Shown here: positions 35,004-43,250 of the stretch, one piece after another
Layout: the number at the start of each line of letters is the position of its first letter
How positions within the stretch are numbered: the first letter of the stretch is position 1
NCBI RefSeq assembly: GCF_000170895.1
Contig: NZ_ABCS01000026.1
Location: 1-64,000, forward strand
Direction of reading: 5' to 3'
Origin: Plesiocystis pacifica SIR-1
Lineage (GTDB): Bacteria; Myxococcota_A; Polyangia; Nannocystales; Nannocystaceae
Length of the DNA stretch: 64,000 bases
Made by a program: the position numbers and the translations under genes
The notes under the pieces: model-generated
What the model was told of the DNA's origin: nothing
Database searches by the model: none
The model's input: the letters and a program-made list of their open reading frames with translations, nothing else

Positions 35004-36578
35004 TCAATCCCCGAGCTGGGGCGTGTCGGGGGTGCCGCGCAGCGCCGCCTCGAGGTGGGCGACGGCGGCGTCGTAGACGGGGTCCCGGCCGGCGGCGTAG
35101 TCGACCCGCGACTCCTCGACGCGGGCGTCGAGGGGCACGCCCTCGCCCTCGGCCGCCGTGCCCTTGGTGCTGTGGTAGTCGCCGACGACGTACTGGATGA
35201 GGCCCCCGTCGGGCAGGGTCTCGATCAGCGAGGGCAGGGCCATGCCCGCGCTCGGGCCCGCGCCGATCACCGTCACCCGGCCGACGTCGGCCATGCCCAG
35301 GGCGAAGATCTCCGAGGTGCTCGCCGTGCCCTCGTCGACGAGCACGACGATGGGACCGGCGAAGGCGTCGGGGTTGGCGTCGACCTTGAACTCCTGGTTG
35401 AAGTCCCGCATCTGCAGGCGGCCCAGGCTCACCGGGCGATCGACGAACAGCCGCGCCACGGGCACGGACATCGCCCCGACCCCGCCCGGGTTGCCGCGCA
35501 GGTCGAGGATCAGCGCCTCCATGCCGGACGCGCGCATCTGCTTGATGCCCTCGCGGATGCGCTCGACCATGGGCAGCATCCAGTAGTTGAAGGCGAGGTA
35601 GCCGATCTTCGCGTTCGAGTTCGAATCTGGAGCTGGAGCCGGCTCCGGGGGGCCGCCGGTCTCACCAGCCTCGCCGCCTTCGTCGGGCGCCGGGCTCGGG
35701 CTCGACTCGCCGACCATGCGCCAGCTGACCCGCGTGGGCAGGTCGCGGAGGTTGCCGAGGCTGATCCGCTCGCCCTCGGGCACGAAGCAGGGCGCGTCGA
35801 CGGTGCGCTCCTCGCCGTCGGCGGTGAAGGTCAGGGACTTGGTCCCGTTCTCTGGGCAGCCGAGCATGACCCCGACGCTGCGCGCGATGGTGAACGCGAC
35901 CTCGGCCTGGGAGCCGCCGTGCTCGTGGATCCGCGCGCTCACCCGCTCGGTGATGGTCGCCACGGGCTCGTCGCCGATGCGGGTCAGCACGGCGCCCCGG
36001 GGCAGGCCGCTGTCGTGGCCGTCGAGCTCGGCGTCGACGATGACCACGGCGCGCTCCTCAGACTTGGGCTCGACGGGCAGCCAGCGCACGGCGATGGGCA
36101 CGACCGCGGGGCCTTGGGGCGTCGCGTCGATGGGGTCGGCGGCGGGCGGCGTGGCCGCGAGGTGGCTCTGGCCGAGCAGCCCGAGCAGCTCGTTGATCGC
36201 GGCGTAGGCCGCCGCCGTGTCGTCGCCGGCCTCGGCCACCTTCGCGCCGTAGGTCTCGCGCAGCGCCGGCCAGTCGAGGCAGCCCAGGGTCGGGTCGAAG
36301 TGCTTGTTGGCGACCGTCTTCCACACCTCGTCGAAGGCGGGCACGTGCGCGCCTTCGGGGAGCGCGGGCAAGGAGCCGTGGTCGAGGTCCGCCCACGAGC
36401 GGCAATTAGGCGTGTGCGGCGGGCCCTCGGCGTCCATGGACGCGAGGGTCTGCTCGGGCTCGGGGCGCGACCCCTTGCAACCTGGCGCGGGCGCGAGCAC
36501 GGCGAGCGCACCCAGCGAGGCCAGGCCCAGCGCGACCTCCACCGCCCGAGGACGGTGACGGGTGCGATGGCGGCTCAT
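35004..36578 (-). CDS. S41 family (C-terminal processing/tricorn-like) peptidase lipoprotein
   Basis: A 524-aa exported protease: lipobox-like LAPAPGC (about 28-34), an N-terminal helical domain (about 60-140), a PDZ-like region and the S41 catalytic core. Seen: LILDLRGNPGGVG, VVLVDEGTASTSEIFALGMA with the nucleophile Ser, and a Lys in YHSTKGTAAEG at the expected place of the Ser-Lys dyad. A Pro/Glu/Gly linker (about 305-330) interrupts the core. Start 36578 overlaps the upstream crp-type stop (ATGA), implying translational coupling. Probably processes envelope proteins. Confidence 0.85.
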   Translation of the reverse strand: MSRHRTRHRPRAVEVALGLASLGALAVLAPAPGCKGSRPEPEQTLASMDAEGPPHTPNCRSWADLDHGSLPALPEGAHVPAFDEVWKTVANKHFDPTLGCLDWPALRETYGAKVAEAGDDTAAAYAAINELLGLLGQSHLAATPPAADPIDATPQGPAVVPIAVRWLPVEPKSEERAVVIVDAELDGHDSGLPRGAVLTRIGDEPVATITERVSARIHEHGGSQAEVAFTIARSVGVMLGCPENGTKSLTFTADGEERTVDAPCFVPEGERISLGNLRDLPTRVSWRMVGESSPSPAPDEGGEAGETGGPPEPAPAPDSNSNAKIGYLAFNYWMLPMVERIREGIKQMRASGMEALILDLRGNPGGVGAMSVPVARLFVDRPVSLGRLQMRDFNQEFKVDANPDAFAGPIVVLVDEGTASTSEIFALGMADVGRVTVIGAGPSAGMALPSLIETLPDGGLIQYVVGDYHSTKGTAAEGEGVPLDARVEESRVDYAAGRDPVYDAAVAHLEAALRGTPDTPQLGD

Positions 36579-37282
36579 TCGTAGGTGACGGCCTCGAGCG
36601 CGCCGAGGTCGAGGACGACGATCTCTTGCCGGCTCAGCTTGAGGATGCCCTCGCGCTGCATGCGATTGAGCGCCCGGGAGATCTCCTCGCGGACCGTGCC
36701 CAAGCGCGCGGCGACGGTGTTCATGTCGAGGGCGCGCGGGATCACGTGCGGCTTGCCCTGCTCGGCGCCGCTGCGGATGGCCAGGGTGTAGAGGAAGCTC
36801 GCCAGGCGGCGCTGCACCGAGCGCAGGGAGAGATCCAAGATCAGATCGATGAGCCGGTTGGCCCGGAAGGCCTGGTGCCGCATGAGCGCGAAGGCCATGA
36901 CCTCCGACTGCGACAGCAGCTTGACCACGACCTCGGTGTCGAAGCGCCAGACCTCGCCGTCGCTCATCGCGAAGGCCGAAGCCGCGCACATGACGTCACC
37001 GGGGAGGAAGCCCTCGCCGATGAGCTTGCCGGGCCCCGCCAGGTACAGGATCTGCTCGCGGCCCTCGGACGAGATCAAGCTCAGCTTGAACTCGCCGGAC
37101 TTGACCAGGAACAACCCGGGGCCGGGGTCACCGCGACGGAACACAGGGCGCTTGCGCTTGAGCTCGACCTTGGTCGCGCTCTGGCAAAACGCCGAGATGA
37201 CCTCGTCGGGGACCTTGTCCCACCCGGCGTACGCCAACAAGTGGTTGCGGATCTCTTCTGCCTCTGCAGGCTCGATCGCCAT
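36575..37282 (-). CDS. Crp/Fnr family transcription regulator
   Basis: A 235-aa regulator with an N-terminal cyclic-nucleotide-binding-type beta barrel (about 33-120; VFRRGDPGPGLFLVKSGEFKL, LIGEGFLPGD) and a C-terminal winged helix (about 180-235) with recognition helix MNTVAARLGTVREEISRALN. The effector is unclear: the phosphate-binding signature of cAMP-type members is not obvious, and no Fnr-type Cys cluster is seen. It sits between a Roadblock-like gene and an S41 protease gene, overlapping the latter by 4 nt, so it may control that protease. Start at 37282 preferred; an ATG 12 codons upstream adds non-conserved residues. Confidence 0.85.
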   Translation of the reverse strand: MAIEPAEAEEIRNHLLAYAGWDKVPDEVISAFCQSATKVELKRKRPVFRRGDPGPGLFLVKSGEFKLSLISSEGREQILYLAGPGKLIGEGFLPGDVMCAASAFAMSDGEVWRFDTEVVVKLLSQSEVMAFALMRHQAFRANRLIDLILDLSLRSVQRRLASFLYTLAIRSGAEQGKPHVIPRALDMNTVAARLGTVREEISRALNRMQREGILKLSRQEIVVLDLGALEAVTYE

Positions 37283-37341
37283 GGCCGCGAGTGTAACGGT
37301 TTGCGAACGAGACGCCAAAGGGGCCGAGCGACCCGAGCAAC

Positions 37342-37761
37342 TCAGCTCAGGATCCGACGCGCCGCCGCGACGGCGTGCATCAAGCCCAGCGCCCGGCCAG
37401 AACTGTCGCCACCCAGGGCGGCGATGTGCAGGGTCTCGTCGAGAACGCGGATCGTCTTGACCCCGAGCTCGCGCTGCTCACCGTTGCGCTTGATGCTCGC
37501 CTTGGCGCGACCCCGAGCGACAATCGGGGTGACCGCGGCCAACATCTCGAGATCCAGCTCCGTGTGGCTGTTGGAGACCAGCATCCCGCAGTCATCCGCG
37601 ATCAGCACGACATCGAGAGCTGCCCGCTCGACGGCGCCGCTGAGGGCGAGCTCGAGGGCGTCTGCAGCCCTCTTGGACCGCTGCTTGCGGCGCTCGTGAA
37701 CCCGACGACCGGGGCGGGGGAGGGGCGTGACGCGAAGAGGAGTGCGGGCGGAGGACTGCAT
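37342..37761 (-). CDS. Roadblock/LC7-like protein
   Basis: A 139-aa protein. After a basic N-terminus (about 1-30), residues 35-139 fit a Roadblock/LC7 fold: a helix, VVLIADDCGMLVSNSHTE, MLAAVTPIVARG, a beta segment (ELGVKTIRVLDETLHIAALGG) and a final helix. In myxobacteria these proteins (MglB is the known example) act on small GTPases, but this one is not MglB-like in length and no GTPase is adjacent. It is the first gene of the unit that continues with Crp and the S41 peptidase. Start at 37761 chosen over 37785. Confidence 0.6.
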   Translation of the reverse strand: MQSSARTPLRVTPLPRPGRRVHERRKQRSKRAADALELALSGAVERAALDVVLIADDCGMLVSNSHTELDLEMLAAVTPIVARGRAKASIKRNGEQRELGVKTIRVLDETLHIAALGGDSSGRALGLMHAVAAARRILS

Positions 37762-37814
37762 GGAATTTCTCGTGGCTCGGAGCAAAGGGTGCTTGGAGAG
37801 CGGGTACGGACATA

Positions 37815-37828
37815 TCCTACATGTAGGA
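37815..37828. promoter_or_regulatory. Perfect 14-bp palindrome, putative operator
   Basis: TCCTACATGTAGGA lies in the 160-bp divergent region between the Roadblock-like gene and the CtpA-type protease gene. It is centred on ACATGT and placed between the two starts, where a dimeric repressor or activator would act. The regulator is not known; the Crp-type protein two genes away is a candidate, though this is not a Crp consensus. Confidence 0.4.
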
Positions 37829-37921
37829 CAAGGTGCTCCACAAAAAGGCGGCGAAAGCTGGGACCGGGAGAATGTTCAGTTCGTTGTCCATGCGTGGACC
37901 CACGGACGGGCATCGGTCACC

Positions 37922-39142
37922 ATGAAATTCGTGCGCGCCTCCCGTTGGTCTCCTCTCCTCGGCATCGCCCTGGGTGTGGTCGGCACCCTCGCGGTCCAGC
38001 GCGCTCAGCCCGCGTTGTTGCCCGACGCGCGCGCGGCCAAGCCCAAGGCCAGCCTCGACCGAGACAGCTTCCACGCGGCCCTCGACACCGTCCTCGACCG
38101 CTACGTCGAACCCGTGGACGCGTCGACGGTGCTGACCCGGGGGCTGCAGCACATGGTCGCGGGCCTCGATCCCTATAGCCACTACCTCAGCGCGGACCAG
38201 CGCGCGCTGGCCAAGAAGCGCCAGCGCCAGGGCGCGGAGGCGGGGCTGGTCACGACCTTGCACCGACGCGCGGACGGCAGCGCCCACCTCGAGGTGCTCG
38301 CGGTCCACCCCGAGAGCCCCGGGGCGCGCGCGGGCCTGCGACCCGGCGACGAGCTGGTGTCGATCCGCGGCCAGGCCTGCGCCTTCATGGCCAGCAACGT
38401 CGAGGCTCAGCTCGCCCTCGCCGGCGCGGTCGGAGAGCGGATCACCGTCGAGCTCGCCCGCCCTGGCGGGCGCGACGGCGTGGTCGCCCTCGAACTCGAG
38501 CTCGCCAAGCCCAAGCACGACGCCCTCGTCACCGGCGCGCTCGACCTCAAGGGCAACCACGCCGTCGCGCACATCACCATCGCCGCGTTCCGCAAGGGCA
38601 CCGGCGACCAGGTCAAGCGGACCCTCGCCAAGCTACACCGCGAGGCCAGCGAGGGCGGGGGCAAGCTCGACGGCATCGTCCTCGACGTGCGCGGCAACCC
38701 GGGCGGGGAGGTCGACGAGGCGGTGATCGTCGCGGACCTGTTCATCGACGAGGGCGTGCTGACGCGGACCCGGGCCCGGGGCGGCGCGATCGCCCGGGAG
38801 GACATGGCGACCGCGGCCAACTCCGACCTCGACACCCCCCTGGTCGTCCTCCAGGACCGGCGCTCGGCCTCGGCCTCCGAGCTGCTCGCGATCGCGATCC
38901 AAGACAGCGGCCGCGGCCGCGTCGTGGGCGAGACCAGCTTCGGCAAGGGCACGGTCCAGGAGGTCCTGCCCCTCGCCGACGGCTCTTTGCTGACGCTCAC
39001 CGTCGCCCGCTACTACTCGCCCCGAGACCGCAGCATCGACGGCCAGGGCGTGCGCCCGGACGTGGTCCTGAGCGCCGTCGACGGGCGCGCGGCCGTCGAC
39101 GCGGCCGAGCGCGAGCTGCTGACCCAGCTCGCGCTGCGTTAG
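37922..39142 (+). CDS. S41 C-terminal processing protease (CtpA-like)
   Basis: A 406-aa exported protease. An N-terminal signal/anchor (about 10-27) precedes a helical region, a PDZ domain (about 100-185: HLEVLAVHPESPGARAG, GDELVSIRGQ) and the S41 core: IVLDVRGNPGGEVDEA, the nucleophile in RRSASASELLAIAIQD and the general-base Lys in SFGKGTVQEV. This matches the usual CtpA/Prc-type layout and length. Start at 37922 chosen because it opens the signal peptide. It is divergent from the Roadblock-Crp-S41 unit, so two S41 proteases flank one regulatory region. Confidence 0.9.
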   Translation: MKFVRASRWSPLLGIALGVVGTLAVQRAQPALLPDARAAKPKASLDRDSFHAALDTVLDRYVEPVDASTVLTRGLQHMVAGLDPYSHYLSADQRALAKKRQRQGAEAGLVTTLHRRADGSAHLEVLAVHPESPGARAGLRPGDELVSIRGQACAFMASNVEAQLALAGAVGERITVELARPGGRDGVVALELELAKPKHDALVTGALDLKGNHAVAHITIAAFRKGTGDQVKRTLAKLHREASEGGGKLDGIVLDVRGNPGGEVDEAVIVADLFIDEGVLTRTRARGGAIAREDMATAANSDLDTPLVVLQDRRSASASELLAIAIQDSGRGRVVGETSFGKGTVQEVLPLADGSLLTLTVARYYSPRDRSIDGQGVRPDVVLSAVDGRAAVDAAERELLTQLALR

Positions 39143-39151
39143 TGTCCAGGC

Positions 39152-40087
39152 CTAAGCAATGCGCAGGCGCAGGCCGGCGTGCACGACCTCGACCGAGAGC
39201 GGCGCCTTGCCGGGCTGCTCGCCGTCGAGGTCGATGAGCACCTCGGCGCCCTCGCGCGGATCGATCTGCACCTTGGACACGGTCTTGGACTCGATCCCGC
39301 GGTAGCCGATGTGCTTGCCCTTGAAGCAGCGGCCGAGGGCGCCGACGATGTGCCGGCGGCGGAAGCCGTCGAGCAGCACGGCCTCGAGCTGCCCGCTGTC
39401 GACCTCTGCGTTGGGGCAAGCGTGCATGCCCGCGCCGAAGTACTGGCCGTTGCCCAGGCACAGCAAGGTCAGGTCGAGCTCCTGGGCGTCGCCGTCGTCG
39501 TAGCGCAGGGTCACCGGCTGGTTGCGCCACTTCGAGATCGCCTCGAGCGACGCCCCGACGTAGGCCGCCGTGCTGCCCAGCGGCCGCCCCGAGTCGTTGA
39601 CGATCGCGTCGACCAGCCCCGAGATGCCGACGCTGACCATGTTGACGAAGGCCCGGGTCCGCGCCTCGCCCTCGTGGTCGACGAAGCGGACCAGGCCGTA
39701 GTCGACGGTGCGGATGTTGGCCGCGGCCAGGCGCTGGACCTGGGCCAGGGGCGCGAGGGCGCCGAACATGCGCTGAAAGTCGCCGCCCGTGCCGTTGGCG
39801 ACCACGCCCAGGCAGGCGTCGGGGAAGCGGTTGCGACCCTCGGCGTCGAGGAAGCCCCCGAGCACCTCGTTGGTGGTCCCGTCGCCGCCCACGGCGATGA
39901 CCATGTCGGCGCCTCGCTCGAGGGCCTCGGCGGTGAGCGTCGAGGCGTGGCCCTGGCGCTCGGTCATCCGCACCTCGAGCTCGGGCCAGTGCTCGCGCAG
40001 AGCCTTCTCGAGCTTGGGCCAGCGCTTGCCCCCGGCTCCGTTGGAGGCCTTGGGGTTGACCACCGCGACGATGCGCTCCTTCGACAC
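39152..40087 (-). CDS. Diacylglycerol-kinase family lipid kinase
   Basis: A 311-aa cytosolic/peripheral membrane enzyme of the DAGK catalytic family (YegS/DgkB-like). Seen: VVNPKASNGAGGK at the N-terminus, the nucleotide-binding VIAVGGDGTTNEVLGG (about 63-78), GVVANGTGGDF and the C-terminal-domain landmark GNGQYFGAGM. It phosphorylates diacylglycerol or a sphingoid/terpenoid alcohol; substrate cannot be told from sequence. It converges on the CtpA-type gene with about 9 bp between stops. The terminator of the next minus-strand gene lies just upstream of its start. Confidence 0.9.
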   Translation of the reverse strand: MSKERIVAVVNPKASNGAGGKRWPKLEKALREHWPELEVRMTERQGHASTLTAEALERGADMVIAVGGDGTTNEVLGGFLDAEGRNRFPDACLGVVANGTGGDFQRMFGALAPLAQVQRLAAANIRTVDYGLVRFVDHEGEARTRAFVNMVSVGISGLVDAIVNDSGRPLGSTAAYVGASLEAISKWRNQPVTLRYDDGDAQELDLTLLCLGNGQYFGAGMHACPNAEVDSGQLEAVLLDGFRRRHIVGALGRCFKGKHIGYRGIESKTVSKVQIDPREGAEVLIDLDGEQPGKAPLSVEVVHAGLRLRIA

Positions 40088-40118
40088 GCGCGGAAGGTAT
40101 CAGACCCCAAGCAAAACA

Positions 40119-40148
40119 AAGAGCCGGAGGCCACGGGCCCCCGGCTCT
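40119..40148 (-). terminator. Intrinsic terminator of the Cys-rich lipoprotein gene
   Basis: On the minus strand arms AGAGCCGG and CCGGCTCT close a G/C loop and are followed by TTTGTTTT. It lies about 20 nt after the stop at 40168 and before the lipid kinase start. Confidence 0.8.
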
Positions 40149-40167
40149 CGATGTTCGAGCGCGTGAC

Positions 40168-41028
40168 TCAGATGCAGGTCGAGCCGAGCAGAGCGCCGTT
40201 CTCGAGGTCGAGGCCACCCTCTTGGCAGGTGCCGCCGCCGCAGTCGTCGTCGGTGACGCACGCACCGCAAGCGCCGACCTCGGCGAGGTTCATGATGTTG
40301 ACGGGCGAGCAGATGCCGCTGGCGCAGGCCGCATCGCCGTCGCCCATGAGGTCGCAGTAGGCGTCCTGCTCGAGGGTGCCGGGGTCGATGCAGTCGTTGA
40401 TGCCCGAGAACTCCTCGACGATGACGACGGGCTCGCAGATCTGGCCGTCGGTGCAGTCGTCGTTGGTGGCACAGTTGCCGCAGGTGCTGATGGTGATCAG
40501 GCCGAGCAGGTCGAGCACGGTGCCACAGGACAGGCCGTCCTGGCAGACCTCGTCGCTCTCGCAGCCGCCGCCGACTTCACCCTCGTTGCAGATCGAGCCG
40601 TTGGCGTCGAAGGGGTTGGGGATGGTGCAGCCGCCGTCGGGGCAGTCGTCGTCCTCGTCGCACTCACCGCACTGGCCGCCCAGGAAGGGGAGCAGGTAGC
40701 ACTCGCCGGACAGGCACTCGTTGCCGTTGGTGCACTCCGAGCCGTTGGGGAGGGTGCCCATGCCCTCTTCCTCGGTGGTCGTCTCCTCCTCCGAGGAGGA
40801 CTCCTCCTCCGTGGTCTCCTCCGTGGTCTCTTCCGTACCCTCGGCGGTGCCGGTCTCGGTGTCGGTGGCCTCGTCGGCGTCGTCCGAGGAATCCTCTTCC
40901 TCGGTGGCGACCTCGTCGGAGCCGTCGTCCCCGCTGTCGTCGGAGCAGGCGGTGGTGGCGAAGCTGAGGCTCAGGCAGGCAAACAGAGCAAGGGAGTAGT
41001 GGGAAAGCTTGGTCTTCACGGCGAACAT
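40168..41028 (-). CDS. Cys-rich lipoprotein with Glu/Thr stalk
   Basis: A 286-aa lipoprotein: signal peptide ending SFATTAC, then CSDDSGDDGSDE and a long Glu/Thr/Ser/Asp low-complexity stalk (to about 88). The rest is a chain of Cys pairs of the type CxxxxxCxxGxC (CTNGNECLSGEC, CDEDDDCPDGGC, CATNDDCTDGQICEP, CVTDDDCGGGTC), resembling Dickkopf- or EGF-like knots. Start is uncertain: ATG 41028, GTG 41037 or GTG 41019; AGGAG lies 2 nt before the ATG but 10 nt before GTG 41019, which gives the cleaner signal peptide. Own terminator downstream. Confidence 0.75.
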   Translation of the reverse strand: MFAVKTKLSHYSLALFACLSLSFATTACSDDSGDDGSDEVATEEEDSSDDADEATDTETGTAEGTEETTEETTEEESSSEEETTTEEEGMGTLPNGSECTNGNECLSGECYLLPFLGGQCGECDEDDDCPDGGCTIPNPFDANGSICNEGEVGGGCESDEVCQDGLSCGTVLDLLGLITISTCGNCATNDDCTDGQICEPVVIVEEFSGINDCIDPGTLEQDAYCDLMGDGDAACASGICSPVNIMNLAEVGACGACVTDDDCGGGTCQEGGLDLENGALLGSTCI

Positions 41029-41037
41029 TCTCCTCAC

Positions 41038-41438
41038 GTCAAAGGCAGGACGCAGGGTGTGTCTACTGCTTTGCGTTGCTCAGGTCGAGACTTTTGCGAA
41101 CACGTGCGCACATTAATGACGCGAATCGGCCTCACTCCGTAAATTTCCCACTTTTGCTGTGGGAGCCTGGCTCCTGGAGGGGGTCGCGCATGCACCCCTC
41201 GCGCGCGCTGTCACCCACGCACTTGGAGCCAAAACATTGGTCCTCGCGCTCTATCCGCTGTTCGGTGAGTTGGCTGGTTCACCAACTCTGGCGCGGCATA
41301 GCTAACGAAGCCAACGGCGAAGCTCCACCCCACGGTTGGCTCGCGGCGGGGCTCACCAATGAAAGTCGGAGGAAAGTCGGGCAGACTATGCACTTTGTTC
41401 AGTGCATAGATCGCCCGACTCAAACACAACCCCACGCG
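41038..41438. other. Intergenic region between two lipoprotein genes
   Basis: About 400 bp. The side next to the Cys-rich gene (41038-41160) is AT-richer and should hold its promoter. The other side holds the hairpin at 41375-41420. Between them I see no gene; a short open frame on the minus strand covers the hairpin and is not credible. Confidence 0.5.
41375..41420 (-). terminator. Large hairpin downstream of the receptor-like lipoprotein
   Basis: An 8-bp outer stem (AGTCGGGC/GCCCGACT), a 3x3 internal loop and a 9-bp inner stem (CTATGCACT/AGTGCATAG) with a 6-nt loop, followed on the minus strand by TTTCC. It lies 19 nt after the stop codon at 41439. Confidence 0.7.
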
Positions 41439-43175
41439 CTATGGGATGTCGAACCAGGTGCCGTCCTGCGCCGGCTCGGGGTTGAGCACGTACGAGCGCA
41501 CGGCGTCGATGGTCGGGTTGTCGATGTCGTCGTTGACCGGGATGGGCTCCCAGCCGACGTAGTCCGTGCGCACGTCGCCGGTGCTCACGTCGAAGCTCAG
41601 CTCACCCGAGACGCCCTTGAGGTCGACGGTCCCGCCGGTGCTCAGGGTGTTGAAGGCGGTCTGGATGAAGGTCGTGTCGATGTCCGGGCCGAAGCTGATG
41701 AAGGTGCCGCCGGGGTCGACGAGCTTGTTCATCTGCGCGGCGATGTTGGCCCCGGTGATCGGCTCGCCGTCGGGGATCGCGGACATCGCAAAGAGCGTGA
41801 CCAGGGCCGAGTCGTAGGCCAGCGAGGAGGTCGTGATGATGTTCTCCTCGTCGAACTTCAGGAAGTAGCGGGTGTTGAAGGCCGCGAAGTTCTCCGGGTC
41901 GAAGATCGAGGGCGAGACCCCCTCCATGATCGAGTAGAGCAGCATCTGCGTCGCGTCGTCGTCGATGATGTCCGGGAACTTGATCGTGTCGGGCATCGTC
42001 GCGACCGCGCCGTGGGAGAACACGAAGCGGGGGATGGCCGGGGGCTGCTGGACCACTGCGGCCTGGAGGTAGCCGAGCACGAAGGCGATCAGCTCGCTGG
42101 TGCCGACGAGCACGATGATCTCCGGGGGGTTGCCGCCGTCGGTGAACAGGGTGTTGGCGATGATGTTCTCGACGTCGACGATCGGCGCCTCGGGGTCGAG
42201 CTGCACGTCGTAGGGGAGCACGTCGGTGATGTTCACGTTCCCGCCCATGAGCGCGAAGGCGTCGGCGGCCAGGTCCGTGCCGTAGAGGTCGTTCTTGTGG
42301 ACGATGACCACGTTCTGGTCGTCCTGGACGATGGCCTCGACGCGGTCGGCGATGGCGTTGGCCTGGTAGATGTCGCTGGCGATGGGCCGCCACACCAGGT
42401 CGTCGTCGACGAGGTTGGTGATCTTCTTGTTGGTGCCCGTCGGCGTCATCATGAAGGTGCCGCCGGGGATGGTCACGTCCTCGGCCACGGCCATCACGCT
42501 CTCCGAGAACACCGGGCCGACCACCGCGGGGACGCACACGTTGTTGACGAGGTGATCGGCGGCCTCGACGGCCATGGTCCCGCCCGCCGAGTCGCAGGCG
42601 ATCCAGCCGATGCGCTGCCCCGTGCCCAGCTCGACCTCGCCGTTGAAGTCGTCGATGGCCAGGAGCGTCGCGTTTTGCAGCGGCACGATCAGCGTGTCGA
42701 AGGGCGGCGAGGTCGGGAAGATCGAGCCGACGAACAGGGTGTCGTCCGCCGGGTCACCGCCCGAGGGCCAGCGGATGATCTGGCACAGCGGGGTGATGGC
42801 CTCGACGCAGGTGTCGTTGCAGCCGCACAGCCAGTTCTCGTTGTGGGCCTCGGTGCACTCGGTGTGCGTCGTGCACGACTCGCCGCCGGTGGTCGTCTCC
42901 TCGGCGGTCCCGTCCACGGTCTCGTCCATGGTCCCGTCGGCCGTGGTGTCCTCCGCGGTGGTGTCTTCCCCGGTGGAGTCCGTGTCGTCGCCGACCTCGT
43001 CGAACACGCACACCCCGTCTTCGCAGGTGCCGTTGCCTGACTCGAAGCTGCAGTCGGCGTCGGTGGTGCACTCCTCAAAGCCGAGCACGAGGGAGCAGGC
43101 GTTGCCGACGAAGGCCGAGGTGACGCCTGCGAGCGCGAGGGCGCCGAGCTTCCAGGAAAGTTTGGGGTTGGTCAT
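41439..43175 (-). CDS. Lipoprotein fusing a Cys-rich/acidic stalk to a type-1 periplasmic binding domain
   Basis: A 578-aa lipoprotein: signal peptide SAFVGNAC (Cys27), a Cys module (CTTDADCSFESGNGTCEDGVC), a Thr/Asp/Glu stalk (about 60-95), a second Cys module (CTTHTECTEAHNENWLCGCND) and then a ~430-residue branched-chain-amino-acid-type (Peripla_BP_6) receptor domain: LFVGSIFPTSPP, VPAVVGPVFSESVMAVAED, TIPGGTFMMTPTGTN, AYDSALVTLFAMSAI. No ABC permease or ATPase is nearby, so it is more likely a surface sensor or ligand catcher than a transporter subunit. Tandem neighbours 43251-46083 belong to another unit. Confidence 0.8.
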   Translation of the reverse strand: MTNPKLSWKLGALALAGVTSAFVGNACSLVLGFEECTTDADCSFESGNGTCEDGVCVFDEVGDDTDSTGEDTTAEDTTADGTMDETVDGTAEETTTGGESCTTHTECTEAHNENWLCGCNDTCVEAITPLCQIIRWPSGGDPADDTLFVGSIFPTSPPFDTLIVPLQNATLLAIDDFNGEVELGTGQRIGWIACDSAGGTMAVEAADHLVNNVCVPAVVGPVFSESVMAVAEDVTIPGGTFMMTPTGTNKKITNLVDDDLVWRPIASDIYQANAIADRVEAIVQDDQNVVIVHKNDLYGTDLAADAFALMGGNVNITDVLPYDVQLDPEAPIVDVENIIANTLFTDGGNPPEIIVLVGTSELIAFVLGYLQAAVVQQPPAIPRFVFSHGAVATMPDTIKFPDIIDDDATQMLLYSIMEGVSPSIFDPENFAAFNTRYFLKFDEENIITTSSLAYDSALVTLFAMSAIPDGEPITGANIAAQMNKLVDPGGTFISFGPDIDTTFIQTAFNTLSTGGTVDLKGVSGELSFDVSTGDVRTDYVGWEPIPVNDDIDNPTIDAVRSYVLNPEPAQDGTWFDIP

Positions 43176-43250
43176 GAGCGGGCTCCGAAGGGAAAGGTCA
43201 GGTCAAGGATCAAGGATCGAGGATCAGGGAGAGGCGTGCGAGAAGCCAGC

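Noticed and set aside
41211..41435. A 74-codon minus-strand frame after the receptor-like lipoprotein
   Set aside because: It runs through the terminator hairpin and has no ribosome site or family match.
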